A stretch of DNA of 64,000 nt from Arthrobacter sp. OAP107 (GCF_040546765.1 NZ_JBEPOK010000001.1:3720001-3784000); one strand, 5' to 3'. Shown: positions 52,110 through 60,902, counted from the first letter of the stretch. The notes: generated from the letters alone by a model not told the origin. Made by a program: numbers and translations.

Positions 52110-53591
52110 TTAGTAGCGGTAGTGCTCCGGCTTGAACGGGCCGGCCACGTCCACGTCCAGGTAATCGGCCTGGTCCTTGGAGAGTTCGGTCAGCTCCACA
52201 CCCAGGGCATCGAGGTGCAGGCGCGCCACCTTCTCGTCCAGGATCTTGGGCAGCACGTAGACCTGGTTTTCGTATTCCCGCTCGCCTTCGGGCTGGTCCT
52301 TCTTGGTGAACAGCTCGATCTGGGCGATGGTCTGGTTGGCGAAGGAGTTGCTCATGACGAACGACGGGTGGCCGGTGGCGTTGCCCAGGTTCAGCAGGCG
52401 CCCTTCGGACAGGACGATGATGGACCGGGTGCTGTCCGCGGAGTCGCCGCCGAAGACCCATTCGTGCACCTGGGGCTTGATCTCGACCTTCCGGATGCCG
52501 GGGATCCGGGCGAGGCCGGCCATGTCGATCTCGTTGTCGAAATGCCCGATGTTGCCCACGATGGCCTTGTTCTTCATGCCGGCCATGTGCTCGGCCATGA
52601 TGACGTCCTTGTTGCCCGTGGTGGTGATGAAGATGTCGCCCTGGTCCAGCACGCTCTCAAGCTTGGCCACCTGGTAGCCGTCCATGGCGGCCTGCAGTGC
52701 GCAGATGGGATCGATTTCCGTGACGATCACGCGGGCACCCTGGCCGCGGAGCGCCTCGGCGGCTCCCTTGCCGACGTCGCCGTAACCGCAGACGACGGCG
52801 ACCTTGCCGCCGATGAGGACGTCGGTGGCCCGGTTGAGGCCGTCCGGCAGGGAGTGCCGGATGCCGTACTTGTTGTCGAACTTGCTCTTCGTCACGGAGT
52901 CGTTGACGTTGATGGCCGGGAACAGCAGCTTGCCCTGTTCGGCAAGCTGGTACAGGCGGTGCACGCCCGTGGTGGTTTCCTCGCTGACGCCGTGGATGCC
53001 GGCGGCGAGCCGGGTCCACTTCTTCGGGTCCTCGGCCAGCGTCCGGCGCAGGACGTCCAGCACGATCCCGTATTCCTCGGGGTCGTTGGCCGCGGCGGCA
53101 GGAACGGCGCCGGCCGCCTCAAACTCCACGCCGCGGTGCAGCAGCAGCGTGGCGTCGCCGCCGTCGTCGAGAATCATGTTCGGGCCCAGCTCAGGGTTCG
53201 CGTCAGCACCGGGCCAGGTGAGGATCTGCTCGGCGGTCCACCAGTATTCCTCCAGCGTTTCGCCCTTCCAGGCGAACACGGGAACGCCCTGCGGGTTCTC
53301 CACGGTGCCGGTACCGACGACGACGGCGGCGGCGGCCTCATCCTGGGTGGAGAAGATGTTGCAGGAGGCCCAGCGGACCTCGGCGCCGAGGGCCGTGAGG
53401 GTCTCGATGAGCACTGCGGTCTGCACGGTCATGTGCAGCGACCCGGCGATTCGGGCACCCTTGAGGGGCTGGCTGGCGCCGAATTCCTGGCGCAGCGACA
53501 TGAGTCCCGGCATCTCGTGCTCGGCGAGGCGGATCTGGTGGCGCCCGGCCTCGGCCAGGGAAATGTCGGCAACCTTGTAATCGAACGTCAT
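52110..53591 (-). CDS. ahcY: Adenosylhomocysteinase
   Basis: A 493-aa NAD-dependent enzyme that splits S-adenosylhomocysteine into adenosine and homocysteine, relieving inhibition of methyltransferases. The N-terminus is [20 protein letters not shown]. The NAD loop is [19 protein letters not shown], the [17 protein letters not shown] region is present, and the C-terminus is PFKPEHYRY. It carries the ~40-residue insertion typical of actinobacterial and eukaryotic enzymes. AAAGGA 7 nt upstream fixes the ATG at 53591; the frame stays open further upstream without a ribosome site. Confidence 0.97.
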   Translation of the reverse strand: MTFDYKVADISLAEAGRHQIRLAEHEMPGLMSLRQEFGASQPLKGARIAGSLHMTVQTAVLIETLTALGAEVRWASCNIFSTQDEAAAAVVVGTGTVENPQGVPVFAWKGETLEEYWWTAEQILTWPGADANPELGPNMILDDGGDATLLLHRGVEFEAAGAVPAAAANDPEEYGIVLDVLRRTLAEDPKKWTRLAAGIHGVSEETTTGVHRLYQLAEQGKLLFPAINVNDSVTKSKFDNKYGIRHSLPDGLNRATDVLIGGKVAVVCGYGDVGKGAAEALRGQGARVIVTEIDPICALQAAMDGYQVAKLESVLDQGDIFITTTGNKDVIMAEHMAGMKNKAIVGNIGHFDNEIDMAGLARIPGIRKVEIKPQVHEWVFGGDSADSTRSIIVLSEGRLLNLGNATGHPSFVMSNSFANQTIAQIELFTKKDQPEGEREYENQVYVLPKILDEKVARLHLDALGVELTELSKDQADYLDVDVAGPFKPEHYRY

Positions 53592-53643
53592 GGGAATCCT
53601 TTGCTGTATCCGGCGTCTAGCCTTCTGTGGTGCTGGCTGGGTG

Positions 53644-53883
53644 TTAGGCGGTGGGGGCGGCCGCTGCCGGGCCGGCGTCGTGCTGGTCCGACCGGGCGGC
53701 CGTGGCTGCGGCACGCAGTTCCGGGGGAAGCAGCAGCGGAATGCCGTCTTCGATCGCGTAGCGCACCCGTTCCCCGCCCTCCGCCGCCGACGTGGAGACG
53801 AGTTCCTCGCCCTCCTGGGTCAGAGCCGATCCGGTGACCGGGCACCGCAGAACGGACAGCAGTTCAGGACTGATCTTTGGCAT
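53644..53883 (-). CDS. Trm112-like protein
   Basis: A 79-aa protein matching the bacterial Trm112p/YcaR fold: [20 protein letters not shown], an intervening short beta hairpin, and [15 protein letters not shown]. Eukaryotic Trm112 activates methyltransferases; bacterial copies lie beside ahcY or glycosyl genes. Only one cysteine remains of the zinc ligands, so zinc binding is doubtful. The last ~20 residues are an Ala-rich tail. GGGAG about 10 nt upstream supports the ATG. Confidence 0.85.
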   Translation of the reverse strand: MPKISPELLSVLRCPVTGSALTQEGEELVSTSAAEGGERVRYAIEDGIPLLLPPELRAAATAARSDQHDAGPAAAAPTA

Positions 53884-53977
53884 GGTGGAGGCTCCCTGCT
53901 GGGCACAAGCGCTGTGGCTGACGGATTTCAGCTTCCAGCCTACCGCCAGTTCGGCGCCGGGACGGTTCGCGCCGGCG

Positions 53978-54361
53978 TCAGGACGGTTCGCGCAGGATGC
54001 GCAGGTGGCCGCGGCGGGTGCCTTCGGTGGCGGCGGGAGCTTCCAGCGCCGAGTGGGCGGCGCGCTGGCCCGCGGCCGGGGCCGCCGGGCGGGATGCAGC
54101 CTCTCGGACGGCGTCGGCCAGGGCGAGAAGGTCGTCGGGACCGGGCTGGGGGGGCTGCGAGGGCATGGCCAGACGGAGCACTTCCCAGCCGCGCGGGACG
54201 GTCAGCGAACCGGCGTGCTGCTCACAGAGGTCGTAGCAGTGCGGCTCCGCGTAGGTTGCCAGCGGGCCGAGGACGGCGGTGGAGTCCGCGTAAACGTACG
54301 TCAAAGTTGCCACCGCAGACTGGCGGCAGGCTGACCTGGAACACTGACGTATTGCACCCAC
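53978..54361 (-). CDS. DUF3499 family protein
   Basis: A 127-aa actinobacterial protein with four cysteines arranged as a zinc ribbon: RQCSRSACRQSAVATLTYVY at the N-terminus and EPHCYDLCEQHAGSLTVPRG about 30 residues later. The C-terminal third is disordered and ends in a basic segment. The start is GTG at 54361; TATTCT lies 8 nt before it and no ribosome site is seen, so it may be leaderless. In relatives it usually precedes a phosphomannomutase gene; here the next gene is Trm112-like. Function unknown. Confidence 0.86.
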   Translation of the reverse strand: MGAIRQCSRSACRQSAVATLTYVYADSTAVLGPLATYAEPHCYDLCEQHAGSLTVPRGWEVLRLAMPSQPPQPGPDDLLALADAVREAASRPAAPAAGQRAAHSALEAPAATEGTRRGHLRILREPS

Positions 54362-54471
54362 GAAAACACAGAATACTCCGCCTCCGGCAGTTTTCCCGAC
54401 ATTGACGAACGGCCCGCGCCACGGCAGCCGCGCTCCGGTCCGGTTATGTCGCGCAAATCATTCGTCGGGTC

Positions 54472-54477
54472 TAAAGT
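54472..54477 (+). promoter_or_regulatory. Candidate -10 for leaderless zincin-like gene
   Basis: TAAAGT, 6 nt, then ATG at 54484, without a ribosome-binding site. Confidence 0.45.
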
Positions 54478-54483
54478 CTGTAT

Positions 54484-54996
54484 ATGCAGTCATCGCACCA
54501 TGCTTCGGGTTTCACGGTCCGGTTGGCTGACCCGGAAACCCCCCGGGACGCTGCCGGGACCCCCGTTGGCCGGAGCTTCACACAGCGCCGGCGCAATCGG
54601 CACGGCCGCGGCCTCCGGGGCGAACTGCTGCTGCCCACGCTCCCCGGCTACCGGAGCCGCTCGGACCGGTTTGATGAACTCGTCATGGACTCCGCCCAGC
54701 GGCTCCACGACATCTGGGGCAAGCCGCTCGACGGCGTCCGGTTCGCCGTGGATGAGATCCCGCCGAATCTGGAACAGTTGCTGGCCGAGGGTTCGCCGGC
54801 TCCCCTGGGCTGCTACACCCCTGCGACCGAGGACGAGGGCCCCATCATCACGCTGTACCGCCGCGTGGTTGAACAGGCCTGCCCCGTCAAGGAGGAACTC
54901 CAGGACCTGGTGCACGACGTTGTGGTGGAGCACACCGCCGAGATGCTGGGCGTGGCCCCGGAAACCCTGGACCCGGTGTACCGCCGGCGCTACTGA
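54484..54996 (+). CDS. Zincin-like (PF06262) family protein with altered active-site motif
   Basis: A 170-aa protein. The segment RSRSDRFDELVMDSAQRLHD and the strand VRFAVDEIPPNLEQL match the actinobacterial branch of the zincin-like metallopeptidase family. Other members have HExxH; here the corresponding stretch is LVHDVVVEHTAEMLGV, giving H-x4-E-H and no HExxH. It may be inactive or bind metal differently. Residues 1-45 are a basic, Arg-rich extension (RSFTQRRRNRHGRGLRGE). It is divergent from DUF3499 and converges with DUF5719. The ATG follows TAAAGT by 6 nt. Confidence 0.8.
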   Translation: MQSSHHASGFTVRLADPETPRDAAGTPVGRSFTQRRRNRHGRGLRGELLLPTLPGYRSRSDRFDELVMDSAQRLHDIWGKPLDGVRFAVDEIPPNLEQLLAEGSPAPLGCYTPATEDEGPIITLYRRVVEQACPVKEELQDLVHDVVVEHTAEMLGVAPETLDPVYRRRY

Positions 54997-55056
54997 GCAG
55001 GATTTTCACCGCCGGCGCCATCGTGCCGGAGATCTTCGGCCGCCGCACACCGGCGC

Positions 55057-56745
55057 CTAGTAGCCCAGCGTCACCGGTACTTTTTCCTGTCCCTCCGCGC
55101 CCGGGGCAATGGCCACGGTGGACACATCGTTCCGGCCGTCCCGTTCCAGCAGCACAGCGCCGTACGCGGCTCCGCCGGAGGCGGACACGAGATAGCCGAC
55201 GACGGCCGAGTTCCCGATCTCGTCGGCTGCCCTGAGGGTCGTGGTGGTGCCGGCGGCGATGTCTGCGGTCGCAGCCGCGCGGAGCTTCCCGTCGGCCGTA
55301 ATCGGGGTGTAGGAAATGGTGGCCCTGTCATCCAAGGCGCCGAAGACCAACTGCCGCTCCCCGCCTTGGGGAAGCGGGACGACGTGCTGGCTGCCCAGCT
55401 GGGCACTGGCCGGCGACCATGAGAAGTCCAGGCTCTGGCTGGCCTTCAGGCCCCGGCTCACCCGGGCCGCTGCCACGATGCTGACGTCCGACGTAACGGA
55501 AACGGTGTACTTGCCGGCGGGCACGCCGGCCAGGGGCACCTCGGTGACGGCGCCGGCCTTCGCGGTCACAACGCCTCCTCCGGGAAGGGCCTGCTGCCCG
55601 GCGCGGCCAAACAGCTTCACCTCCACCACGGCGTCCGACGGGCCGGGAACGGTGATCTGCAGCGACGGGCCGGCGTCGTCAAAACCGGATTCGCCGGTGA
55701 GTGACTTCACGTCCCCGGCGTCCTGGATGTCGATCCCCGTCATCACCTGGGACGGCGCGGCAGATATTCCGGGCGCGATGAAATCCACGCCGCCGGAGGT
55801 CAGCCCGCGGAGCACGCTCTGCTGGATGAAGGCGCTGACAGGCCCGCCGGAGCTCCGGACGTGGACGCTCAGCCGTTCTTCACCGGGAGCGAGACCGGCC
55901 AGGACGATGGAGCGCGTCGATTTCGGGGCCACCAGCAGGCCGCGGCTGCCCGAGGCCTTGATCTGGCCGGCCTTTCCATAAAGCTCAAGGTTCACCGTTG
56001 CGGGGGTGGTGGAGGCGTTGGTGAGGTGGATGACGCTGCTGCGGCCCACCGCGGTGTTGGCGCCGGCAAGCCAGAGGTCGTTCGAGGGTGTCTGGCAGGC
56101 GGCTGCCGCCGATCCCTGCAGGTCCCCGTCGGTCGCCGTGTAGGCCATGACGGCCGCGGCGGCAGGCTGCCGGTTGGCAAGGGCGTCGGCGGACAGCACG
56201 CTGACATTGTCCACGGCCTGCCCTTCTACCACCCCGGCCAGCACCCCGGAGGAGCCTGCCGGAGCCGTCGCCGAGGCAGGCGCCTTGGCTATCCGCTGCA
56301 GCTCGGATCCCTTCAGCGCGGAGAGAGCACTGCCGGGAAGGCTGCCGCCCGCCGGGCTGACCACCGCCGCGGACACGGAGCTCTTCGCCGTGGCGGACTC
56401 GGGACTGAACTGCGGGTCGGTTCCTACCGGCGTTCCTTCGAGGAGCCGCGCCGGAGCAGGGCAGACGTCCTGGACGCTTCCGGCCGGCACAGCCGCTGCC
56501 GCCGCGTCGAGGGGCCTGGCCGCCGACGGCTGGGGCGCCAGGGTGGTTGCCGCCACAACGCCGCCGCCGGCGGCGAGGATGACCACGCCGGAGAGCACCC
56601 CGGCCACGATCCCGCGGCGGCCGGCGATACGGGTGGCGCCACCGGACGTGTTTCCTGACCTGGACGCCGAAGCGGTGCCAGCCCGGGCGACCCGTGCGCT
56701 GCCCCGCTTAGCGGGAGTCCCGCCGTCGTTCACTTCCTCATGCAT
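55057..56745 (-). CDS. DUF5719 family exported/membrane-anchored protein
   Basis: A 562-aa protein with a basic, disordered N-terminus, one hydrophobic anchor (about residues 45-67, GIVAGVLSGVVILAAGGGVV), and a large extracytoplasmic region. That region has repeated beta-rich modules (VNLELYGKAGQI, then VVEVKLFGRAG, each followed by a Ser/Thr/Gly-rich strand). It matches DUF5719, found almost only next to a large family-2 glycosyltransferase in actinobacteria. Its start overlaps the end of that gene by 8 nt, so the two are coupled. It may be a partner or target of the glycosyltransferase at the envelope; this is inference. Confidence 0.87.
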   Translation of the reverse strand: MHEEVNDGGTPAKRGSARVARAGTASASRSGNTSGGATRIAGRRGIVAGVLSGVVILAAGGGVVAATTLAPQPSAARPLDAAAAAVPAGSVQDVCPAPARLLEGTPVGTDPQFSPESATAKSSVSAAVVSPAGGSLPGSALSALKGSELQRIAKAPASATAPAGSSGVLAGVVEGQAVDNVSVLSADALANRQPAAAAVMAYTATDGDLQGSAAAACQTPSNDLWLAGANTAVGRSSVIHLTNASTTPATVNLELYGKAGQIKASGSRGLLVAPKSTRSIVLAGLAPGEERLSVHVRSSGGPVSAFIQQSVLRGLTSGGVDFIAPGISAAPSQVMTGIDIQDAGDVKSLTGESGFDDAGPSLQITVPGPSDAVVEVKLFGRAGQQALPGGGVVTAKAGAVTEVPLAGVPAGKYTVSVTSDVSIVAAARVSRGLKASQSLDFSWSPASAQLGSQHVVPLPQGGERQLVFGALDDRATISYTPITADGKLRAAATADIAAGTTTTLRAADEIGNSAVVGYLVSASGGAAYGAVLLERDGRNDVSTVAIAPGAEGQEKVPVTLGY

Positions 56746-59700
56746 TCTGGTATTCCTTACGCAGGGAGCCTTCGTCCCTGGACAGGCCGGTGTTGGGGCG
56801 CCGCGCCGGCATCGGCAGCGCCAGCAGGATGGTCAGGCCAATGACGGCGGCCTGCAGGATCCCGGACCAGATGGCCCAGGGGCTTTCATACCGGACTGTC
56901 ACCTGGCCTGCCTGCGGTGGCAGCGTGAAGGCCTGGGACCAGCCGGAGGTGGTGGAGGTCAGTTTGCGGCCGTCGAGCCAAGCGGTCCAGCCGGGATCTG
57001 CCCGCTCGGCGAGCACCAGCAACCGGCCCTCGGGCCCCTTGGGCACCGAGGCCTGTGCGCCGCCAAGGTCCGAGGGAACCAGCCCGATCGTGGCGCCCTT
57101 GCTGTCCACGATGCGCACCCGGTGGGCGACGTCGGCGGGCTGCAGGACGGCGTCATTCAGGGGCGACACACGCCAGAGCCAGCCCGAGTCGGTGGGCCCG
57201 ACGGCGGTCAGCCCGGGAACCGCGTCCATCCGGCTGGCGGTCAGCTGGGCTGCCGTGTCCGCGGCGCGCAGGACGACGAACCCGACGCCGAGGCGCTCCA
57301 GTTCTGGCCGCGGGTCAACGCCGCGCGCAGCCACGAGTGTGGCCACGCTGGTGCGCAGCGCTGCGGTGACCTCATCGTCCTCGCGGACCGATTCCTGCCC
57401 GGGGTTGCCCAGGATGTTCCGGGCGGCCGCGATGGTGGAGAGGCTGTCCAGCGTGGTGCCGCCGCCGCGCATCAGCGTGGCGCTGTACGTTCCGTCTTCC
57501 CCGGTGCTGATCAGCAGCGTCCGGGTCTGCTCCGGCCCCTCGCCGCGGTCCACGGCGGTGGCGGGCAGCATTCGCGGATCGGTGGGACCCACGAGACGGG
57601 GCGTCCCGAGGTCCGCCGTGTCGGCGTGCACCGGGGCATCGGCAGGCTGCACCACATTCTGCACCGTCCAGGCCGCCAGTCCGGCCAGCGGTCCGGCGAG
57701 CAGGAGCACCAGCGCCAGCGCCGCGGCAACGCGCGCCACAGTGCTGCGTGGCAGGACCTTGGGGCGCACTCCCCCGCCTCGGGTCACGCCGTCCGGTCCG
57801 GCACCGGCGACCGTCAGAAGGCCATCACCGCCGATGATGGCCGCGCCAAGCAGCGCGAACACGGCAGCGGAAACGGCCGGACCGGTGAACGGCACCACGA
57901 GTGATTGGGTGCCGACGCCGGTGGCCGCGTGCGCCGCCAGCCACCCGCCGGCCAGGACCGCCAGGGCCGCCACCCAGAGGGCCCTGGCGATGCGGCCGCG
58001 GCGGTCCGCGTGGACACGGAGCGGAACAAAGAGTGCGGCAACGGCCAACGCCAGCAACGGAGCACCTACCAGGACGGCCAGCAGCAGCGCCCAGGGAACG
58101 GAGCCGCCGGCAAAGAGCGTCAGCCCGGCGAGACCGCCGGCGGGGTCGAAACTGAGCGGCTGGCCCAGGATCTGCTGCCACACCGGAGCACCGTTGAAGG
58201 GAAGCGGCAGGCCGGGGTCGGCCAGCAGTGCCCTGGGCCGGTCGAGGGTGGACAGCCCAAACGGCACAAACAGCGCAGCGCTCGGCAGCAGTGCCCACCA
58301 GAGCGTGCGTCCGCGCTTCCCCAGCAGCAGGCTCAGGAGAATAATCACGACGGCGGCCGGCAGCAGGAGCGACGGGGCCGCGGCGGTGATGGCCCCCAGC
58401 GCCAGCCCGGCAGCTGCGGCTGCCGTCCATGACGGCGTGCCGTTAACTCCGGGCTTGGCCGGCGGCTGGTCCGCGGCGCCGCCGGCCGGAACGGGTGCGA
58501 AGCGGCCCCGGCCGAGGGCGGAGCCGGTGGCCCGGAGCAGCGCCAGGACCAGCAGCGGCATCAGAAGGTGCGCCAGCAGGGCGCCGATGCGCCCCTGGTT
58601 GACGGCCACCTGCAGGGCGGGCGCCGCGGCCCAGACCAGGGCAGCTGCCAACCGGAAGCGGCGGTAGGAGGTCAGGGCACCGGAAGCGAACCAGGCAGTC
58701 AGGCCGGAAAGCGGCATAGCCAGCAGGAGCAGCCAGATGACGGCGCCGTTGGCGTTGCCTCCGCCCAGCAGCCCGAGGATCCAGAGGACGTAGCCGAAGG
58801 GGTCGCCGTGCCCCGGCAGTCCGGCGCCCAGTCCGATCCACCAGCTGGAGGCGTGGTGCCAGATGTCCTCCAGCCGGGCGGAGACCGGCAGGAGCGCCCC
58901 GCCGGCGGCGGCGTCGGCTTGGAAAAGCGCTGCAAGGCCCGCGAAGGACGCCGCGGTGGCAAGGCTCACGGCGGCAACGGCACCGTTGCCCACCCAACCC
59001 CGCTCGTTCGTGGACAGGGCCGCGAAGTCATCGGTCGCGTCGCCGCTGGGCTGTTCCTCCAGCGGATCATTGCTGTCCTCGGAGGCCTGCGCGTCGTCGG
59101 CGCCCAAGGCTTCCATCAGGGAGCGGCGGTGGCCCCACACTTCGCGCCGGTCGGTCTGCAGGGATTTCACCACGGAACGGCGGACCCGGCGGGTGCGGGC
59201 GGCGTTGCGCCGTCCCCGCGCGAGGGCGGCCGGCCTGGCAAGGGCTGCGGCGGTGCCCAGAAGCTGCGAAAAGCCGTAGCCCGGATCCTTCACGGCGATG
59301 CTGAAGACCAGGCGCAGCAGGCTTCCCAGGAGGGCGCCGACAGCGTGCAGCGGCAGCGCCCACAGGGGGGCGTGCTTAAGCCGCAGGTGCACCTGTGCCC
59401 GGCGTGCGGCCGAGGCAGTGCCGAGGGCGTGCGGCCGGTGGGAGACGTGGAACATCCTCGCGCTGGGGACCACCACCACGCGGTGTCCGGCCAGCCGGTT
59501 CCGCCAGCAGAAGTCGACGTCGTCGCCCGTGCCGGGAAGGGCCGGGTCAAAGCCTTTGAGGTGTTCCCAGATGTCCCGGCGGACCAGCATGCCGGCGGAG
59601 TTGACGGCGAAGGTGTCGGAACGTCCGTCGTACTGCCCCTGGTCGAGCTCGTCCGCCTCGATCAGCGTGAGCCGCTCGGCCCAGCGGCTGGTGGAAAGCC

Positions 59701-60109
59701 CGACGTCGATCAGGCGGCGTCCTGCGTTCCAGTCCAGCTGCTTGCAGCCCGCGACCGTGACCGAGGGGGCACGCTCGACGGCGTGCAGCAGTTCGGCCAG
59801 CGCTTCGGGGGCGGGTGCCGCATCGTCGTGCAGCAGCCAGATCCATTCGGACCGGTCATGGGTTCCCGAGGGCTTCCACGGGGCCAGGGCGGCCAGGCCG
59901 GCGCCCACCGCGGCGCCCATCCCCGTCCTGGCCGCCCTGGCCCCGTTGACGGTGATGACATTGGCGTCGCCAAGGGCGCGCTGCAGAAGGGCAGCCGAAG
60001 TGTCCTGTGAACCGGTATCCACCCCGATCACCGTGTCCGCCGGCCGGGTCTGTCCGGCCAGCGCTGAAAGTGTCCTGGGCAAATAGTCACTGCCGTTGTG
60101 GGCTACCAC
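56738..60109 (-). CDS. Giant membrane family-2 glycosyltransferase
   Basis: A 1123-aa protein. Residues ~1-240 are a GT2 (GT-A fold) domain with VAHNGSDYLPRTLSAL, the DTGSQD region, the metal-binding LLHDDAAPAPEAL, and the acceptor-site ETD-like TGDDVDFCWRNRLAGH. After a charged linker come about 12-14 membrane helices, and a periplasmic beta-rich part near the end followed by a last helix. The start is odd. The conserved first beta strand would read VTAVVVAHNG, yet the only canonical start is the GTG at 60109 inside it. That GTG lies in a perfect hairpin and no ribosome site is near. An ATT overlapping the whiB stop (60139-60137) is a possible non-canonical start. It probably adds sugars to an envelope polymer. 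Confidence 0.88.
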   Translation of the reverse strand: MVAHNGSDYLPRTLSALAGQTRPADTVIGVDTGSQDTSAALLQRALGDANVITVNGARAARTGMGAAVGAGLAALAPWKPSGTHDRSEWIWLLHDDAAPAPEALAELLHAVERAPSVTVAGCKQLDWNAGRRLIDVGLSTSRWAERLTLIEADELDQGQYDGRSDTFAVNSAGMLVRRDIWEHLKGFDPALPGTGDDVDFCWRNRLAGHRVVVVPSARMFHVSHRPHALGTASAARRAQVHLRLKHAPLWALPLHAVGALLGSLLRLVFSIAVKDPGYGFSQLLGTAAALARPAALARGRRNAARTRRVRRSVVKSLQTDRREVWGHRRSLMEALGADDAQASEDSNDPLEEQPSGDATDDFAALSTNERGWVGNGAVAAVSLATAASFAGLAALFQADAAAGGALLPVSARLEDIWHHASSWWIGLGAGLPGHGDPFGYVLWILGLLGGGNANGAVIWLLLLAMPLSGLTAWFASGALTSYRRFRLAAALVWAAAPALQVAVNQGRIGALLAHLLMPLLVLALLRATGSALGRGRFAPVPAGGAADQPPAKPGVNGTPSWTAAAAAGLALGAITAAAPSLLLPAAVVIILLSLLLGKRGRTLWWALLPSAALFVPFGLSTLDRPRALLADPGLPLPFNGAPVWQQILGQPLSFDPAGGLAGLTLFAGGSVPWALLLAVLVGAPLLALAVAALFVPLRVHADRRGRIARALWVAALAVLAGGWLAAHAATGVGTQSLVVPFTGPAVSAAVFALLGAAIIGGDGLLTVAGAGPDGVTRGGGVRPKVLPRSTVARVAAALALVLLLAGPLAGLAAWTVQNVVQPADAPVHADTADLGTPRLVGPTDPRMLPATAVDRGEGPEQTRTLLISTGEDGTYSATLMRGGGTTLDSLSTIAAARNILGNPGQESVREDDEVTAALRTSVATLVAARGVDPRPELERLGVGFVVLRAADTAAQLTASRMDAVPGLTAVGPTDSGWLWRVSPLNDAVLQPADVAHRVRIVDSKGATIGLVPSDLGGAQASVPKGPEGRLLVLAERADPGWTAWLDGRKLTSTTSGWSQAFTLPPQAGQVTVRYESPWAIWSGILQAAVIGLTILLALPMPARRPNTGLSRDEGSLRKEYQNA

Positions 60110-60121
60110 AACGGCAGTGAC
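60086..60121. repeat. Perfect 16-bp hairpin over the glycosyltransferase start region
   Basis: 60086-60101 and 60106-60121 are exact reverse complements (GTCACTGCCGTTGTGG) around a GCTA loop. The palindrome lies within codons VTAVV/VAHNGSD and covers the GTG at 60107-60109. In mRNA it would hide that start. Confidence 0.93.
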
Positions 60122-60138
60122 GTGTACTTCCTGAAGAA

Positions 60139-60699
60139 TTAGACCGCTCGCTTCCTCAGCCGTCGGCGCTCACGCTCGGAGAGGCCACCCCAAATGCCGA
60201 ACCGTTCGTCATTCGCCAGTGCGTATTCCAGGCACTGCGACCGCACGCTGCACGCTCCGCAGACTTTCTTGGCGTCCCTCGTGGAACCACCCTTTTCCGG
60301 GAAGAAGGCCTCCGGATCTGTCTGCGCGCACAGGGCATCGGTCTGCCACCCAAGCTCGCCTTCGTCGTCGAAATCCTGCCCCAGCGGCAACCCGATCCAC
60401 ACCGGCTGGGCCAGGGTGGAGACTGCGGGGTTCAGGATCTCCATGGGGGGATCGAGATCGTCCTCGTCCTGCTCCGGCTGACCGCCCAGCAGGGATTCAT
60501 TCTGGAGGGCGTCGTGCTCCGCCAGGAAGGCCGTGGCCTGGTCCTGCAACGAGGCAGACGCGTCCTGGTTGTACCGCTCTGCGGCATCCGGATCAGCCGG
60601 ATCTACGTACCAGTCGCTGGGTACCCCCCGAGACCTGTACTTTGCTGTGGCCTGGCCGGCCATAACAGCATCATCATGCATGCGCTCCGCTTGCCCCAT
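60139..60699 (-). CDS. WhiB-family iron-sulfur transcription factor with long N-terminal extension
   Basis: A 186-aa WhiB-like protein. The [4Fe-4S] cysteines are at 124, 147, 150 and 156 (C-x22-C-x2-C-x5-C), followed by the beta-turn FGIWGGLSERERRRLRKR (167-184) with the GxWGG signature and a basic DNA-binding tail. Position next to the GT2, DUF5719 and DUF3499 genes matches the WhiB2/WhmD-type locus of actinobacteria. It has ~120 residues before the first cluster Cys instead of the usual ~30. A strong GGAGGGG 5-8 nt before the ATG at 60699 shows the extension is translated. A TTACAC palindrome lies ~95 bp upstream. Confidence 0.92.
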   Translation of the reverse strand: MGQAERMHDDAVMAGQATAKYRSRGVPSDWYVDPADPDAAERYNQDASASLQDQATAFLAEHDALQNESLLGGQPEQDEDDLDPPMEILNPAVSTLAQPVWIGLPLGQDFDDEGELGWQTDALCAQTDPEAFFPEKGGSTRDAKKVCGACSVRSQCLEYALANDERFGIWGGLSERERRRLRKRAV

Positions 60700-60791
60700 G
60701 GCGTCCCCTCCTGAGTAGTGCGGCCCCCGGCCCGACGTTCAGGACACTACGTGGAGTTCCTGAGAGTTCGCCGCGGCTTTTCGATATCTAA

Positions 60792-60805
60792 TTACACGCG
60801 TGTAA
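60792..60805. promoter_or_regulatory. Palindrome TTACACGCGTGTAA upstream of whiB
   Basis: A perfect 14-bp palindrome 93 bp before the whiB ATG, in an AT-rich patch (60778-60840) that probably holds the promoter. The dyad and position fit a dimeric regulator or WhiB autoregulation. Confidence 0.5.
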
Positions 60806-60888
60806 GTAAGGGGAGTCAAGCCGGGACGGAATAATAATCAATGCCCGGCCTGATCAGCGGGCGCGCCACGCCCGGGAATTATTTTTCA

Positions 60889-60902
60889 GCGCCGCGCGGC
60901 GC
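60889..60902. repeat. GC palindrome in the whiB / TIGR03089 gap
   Basis: GCGCCGCGCGGCGC, a perfect 14-bp palindrome flanked by CCCGGGAATT and CCCGGGATT. The 348-bp gap 60700-61047 otherwise contains only the two divergent promoter regions; I see no gene in it. Confidence 0.45.
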
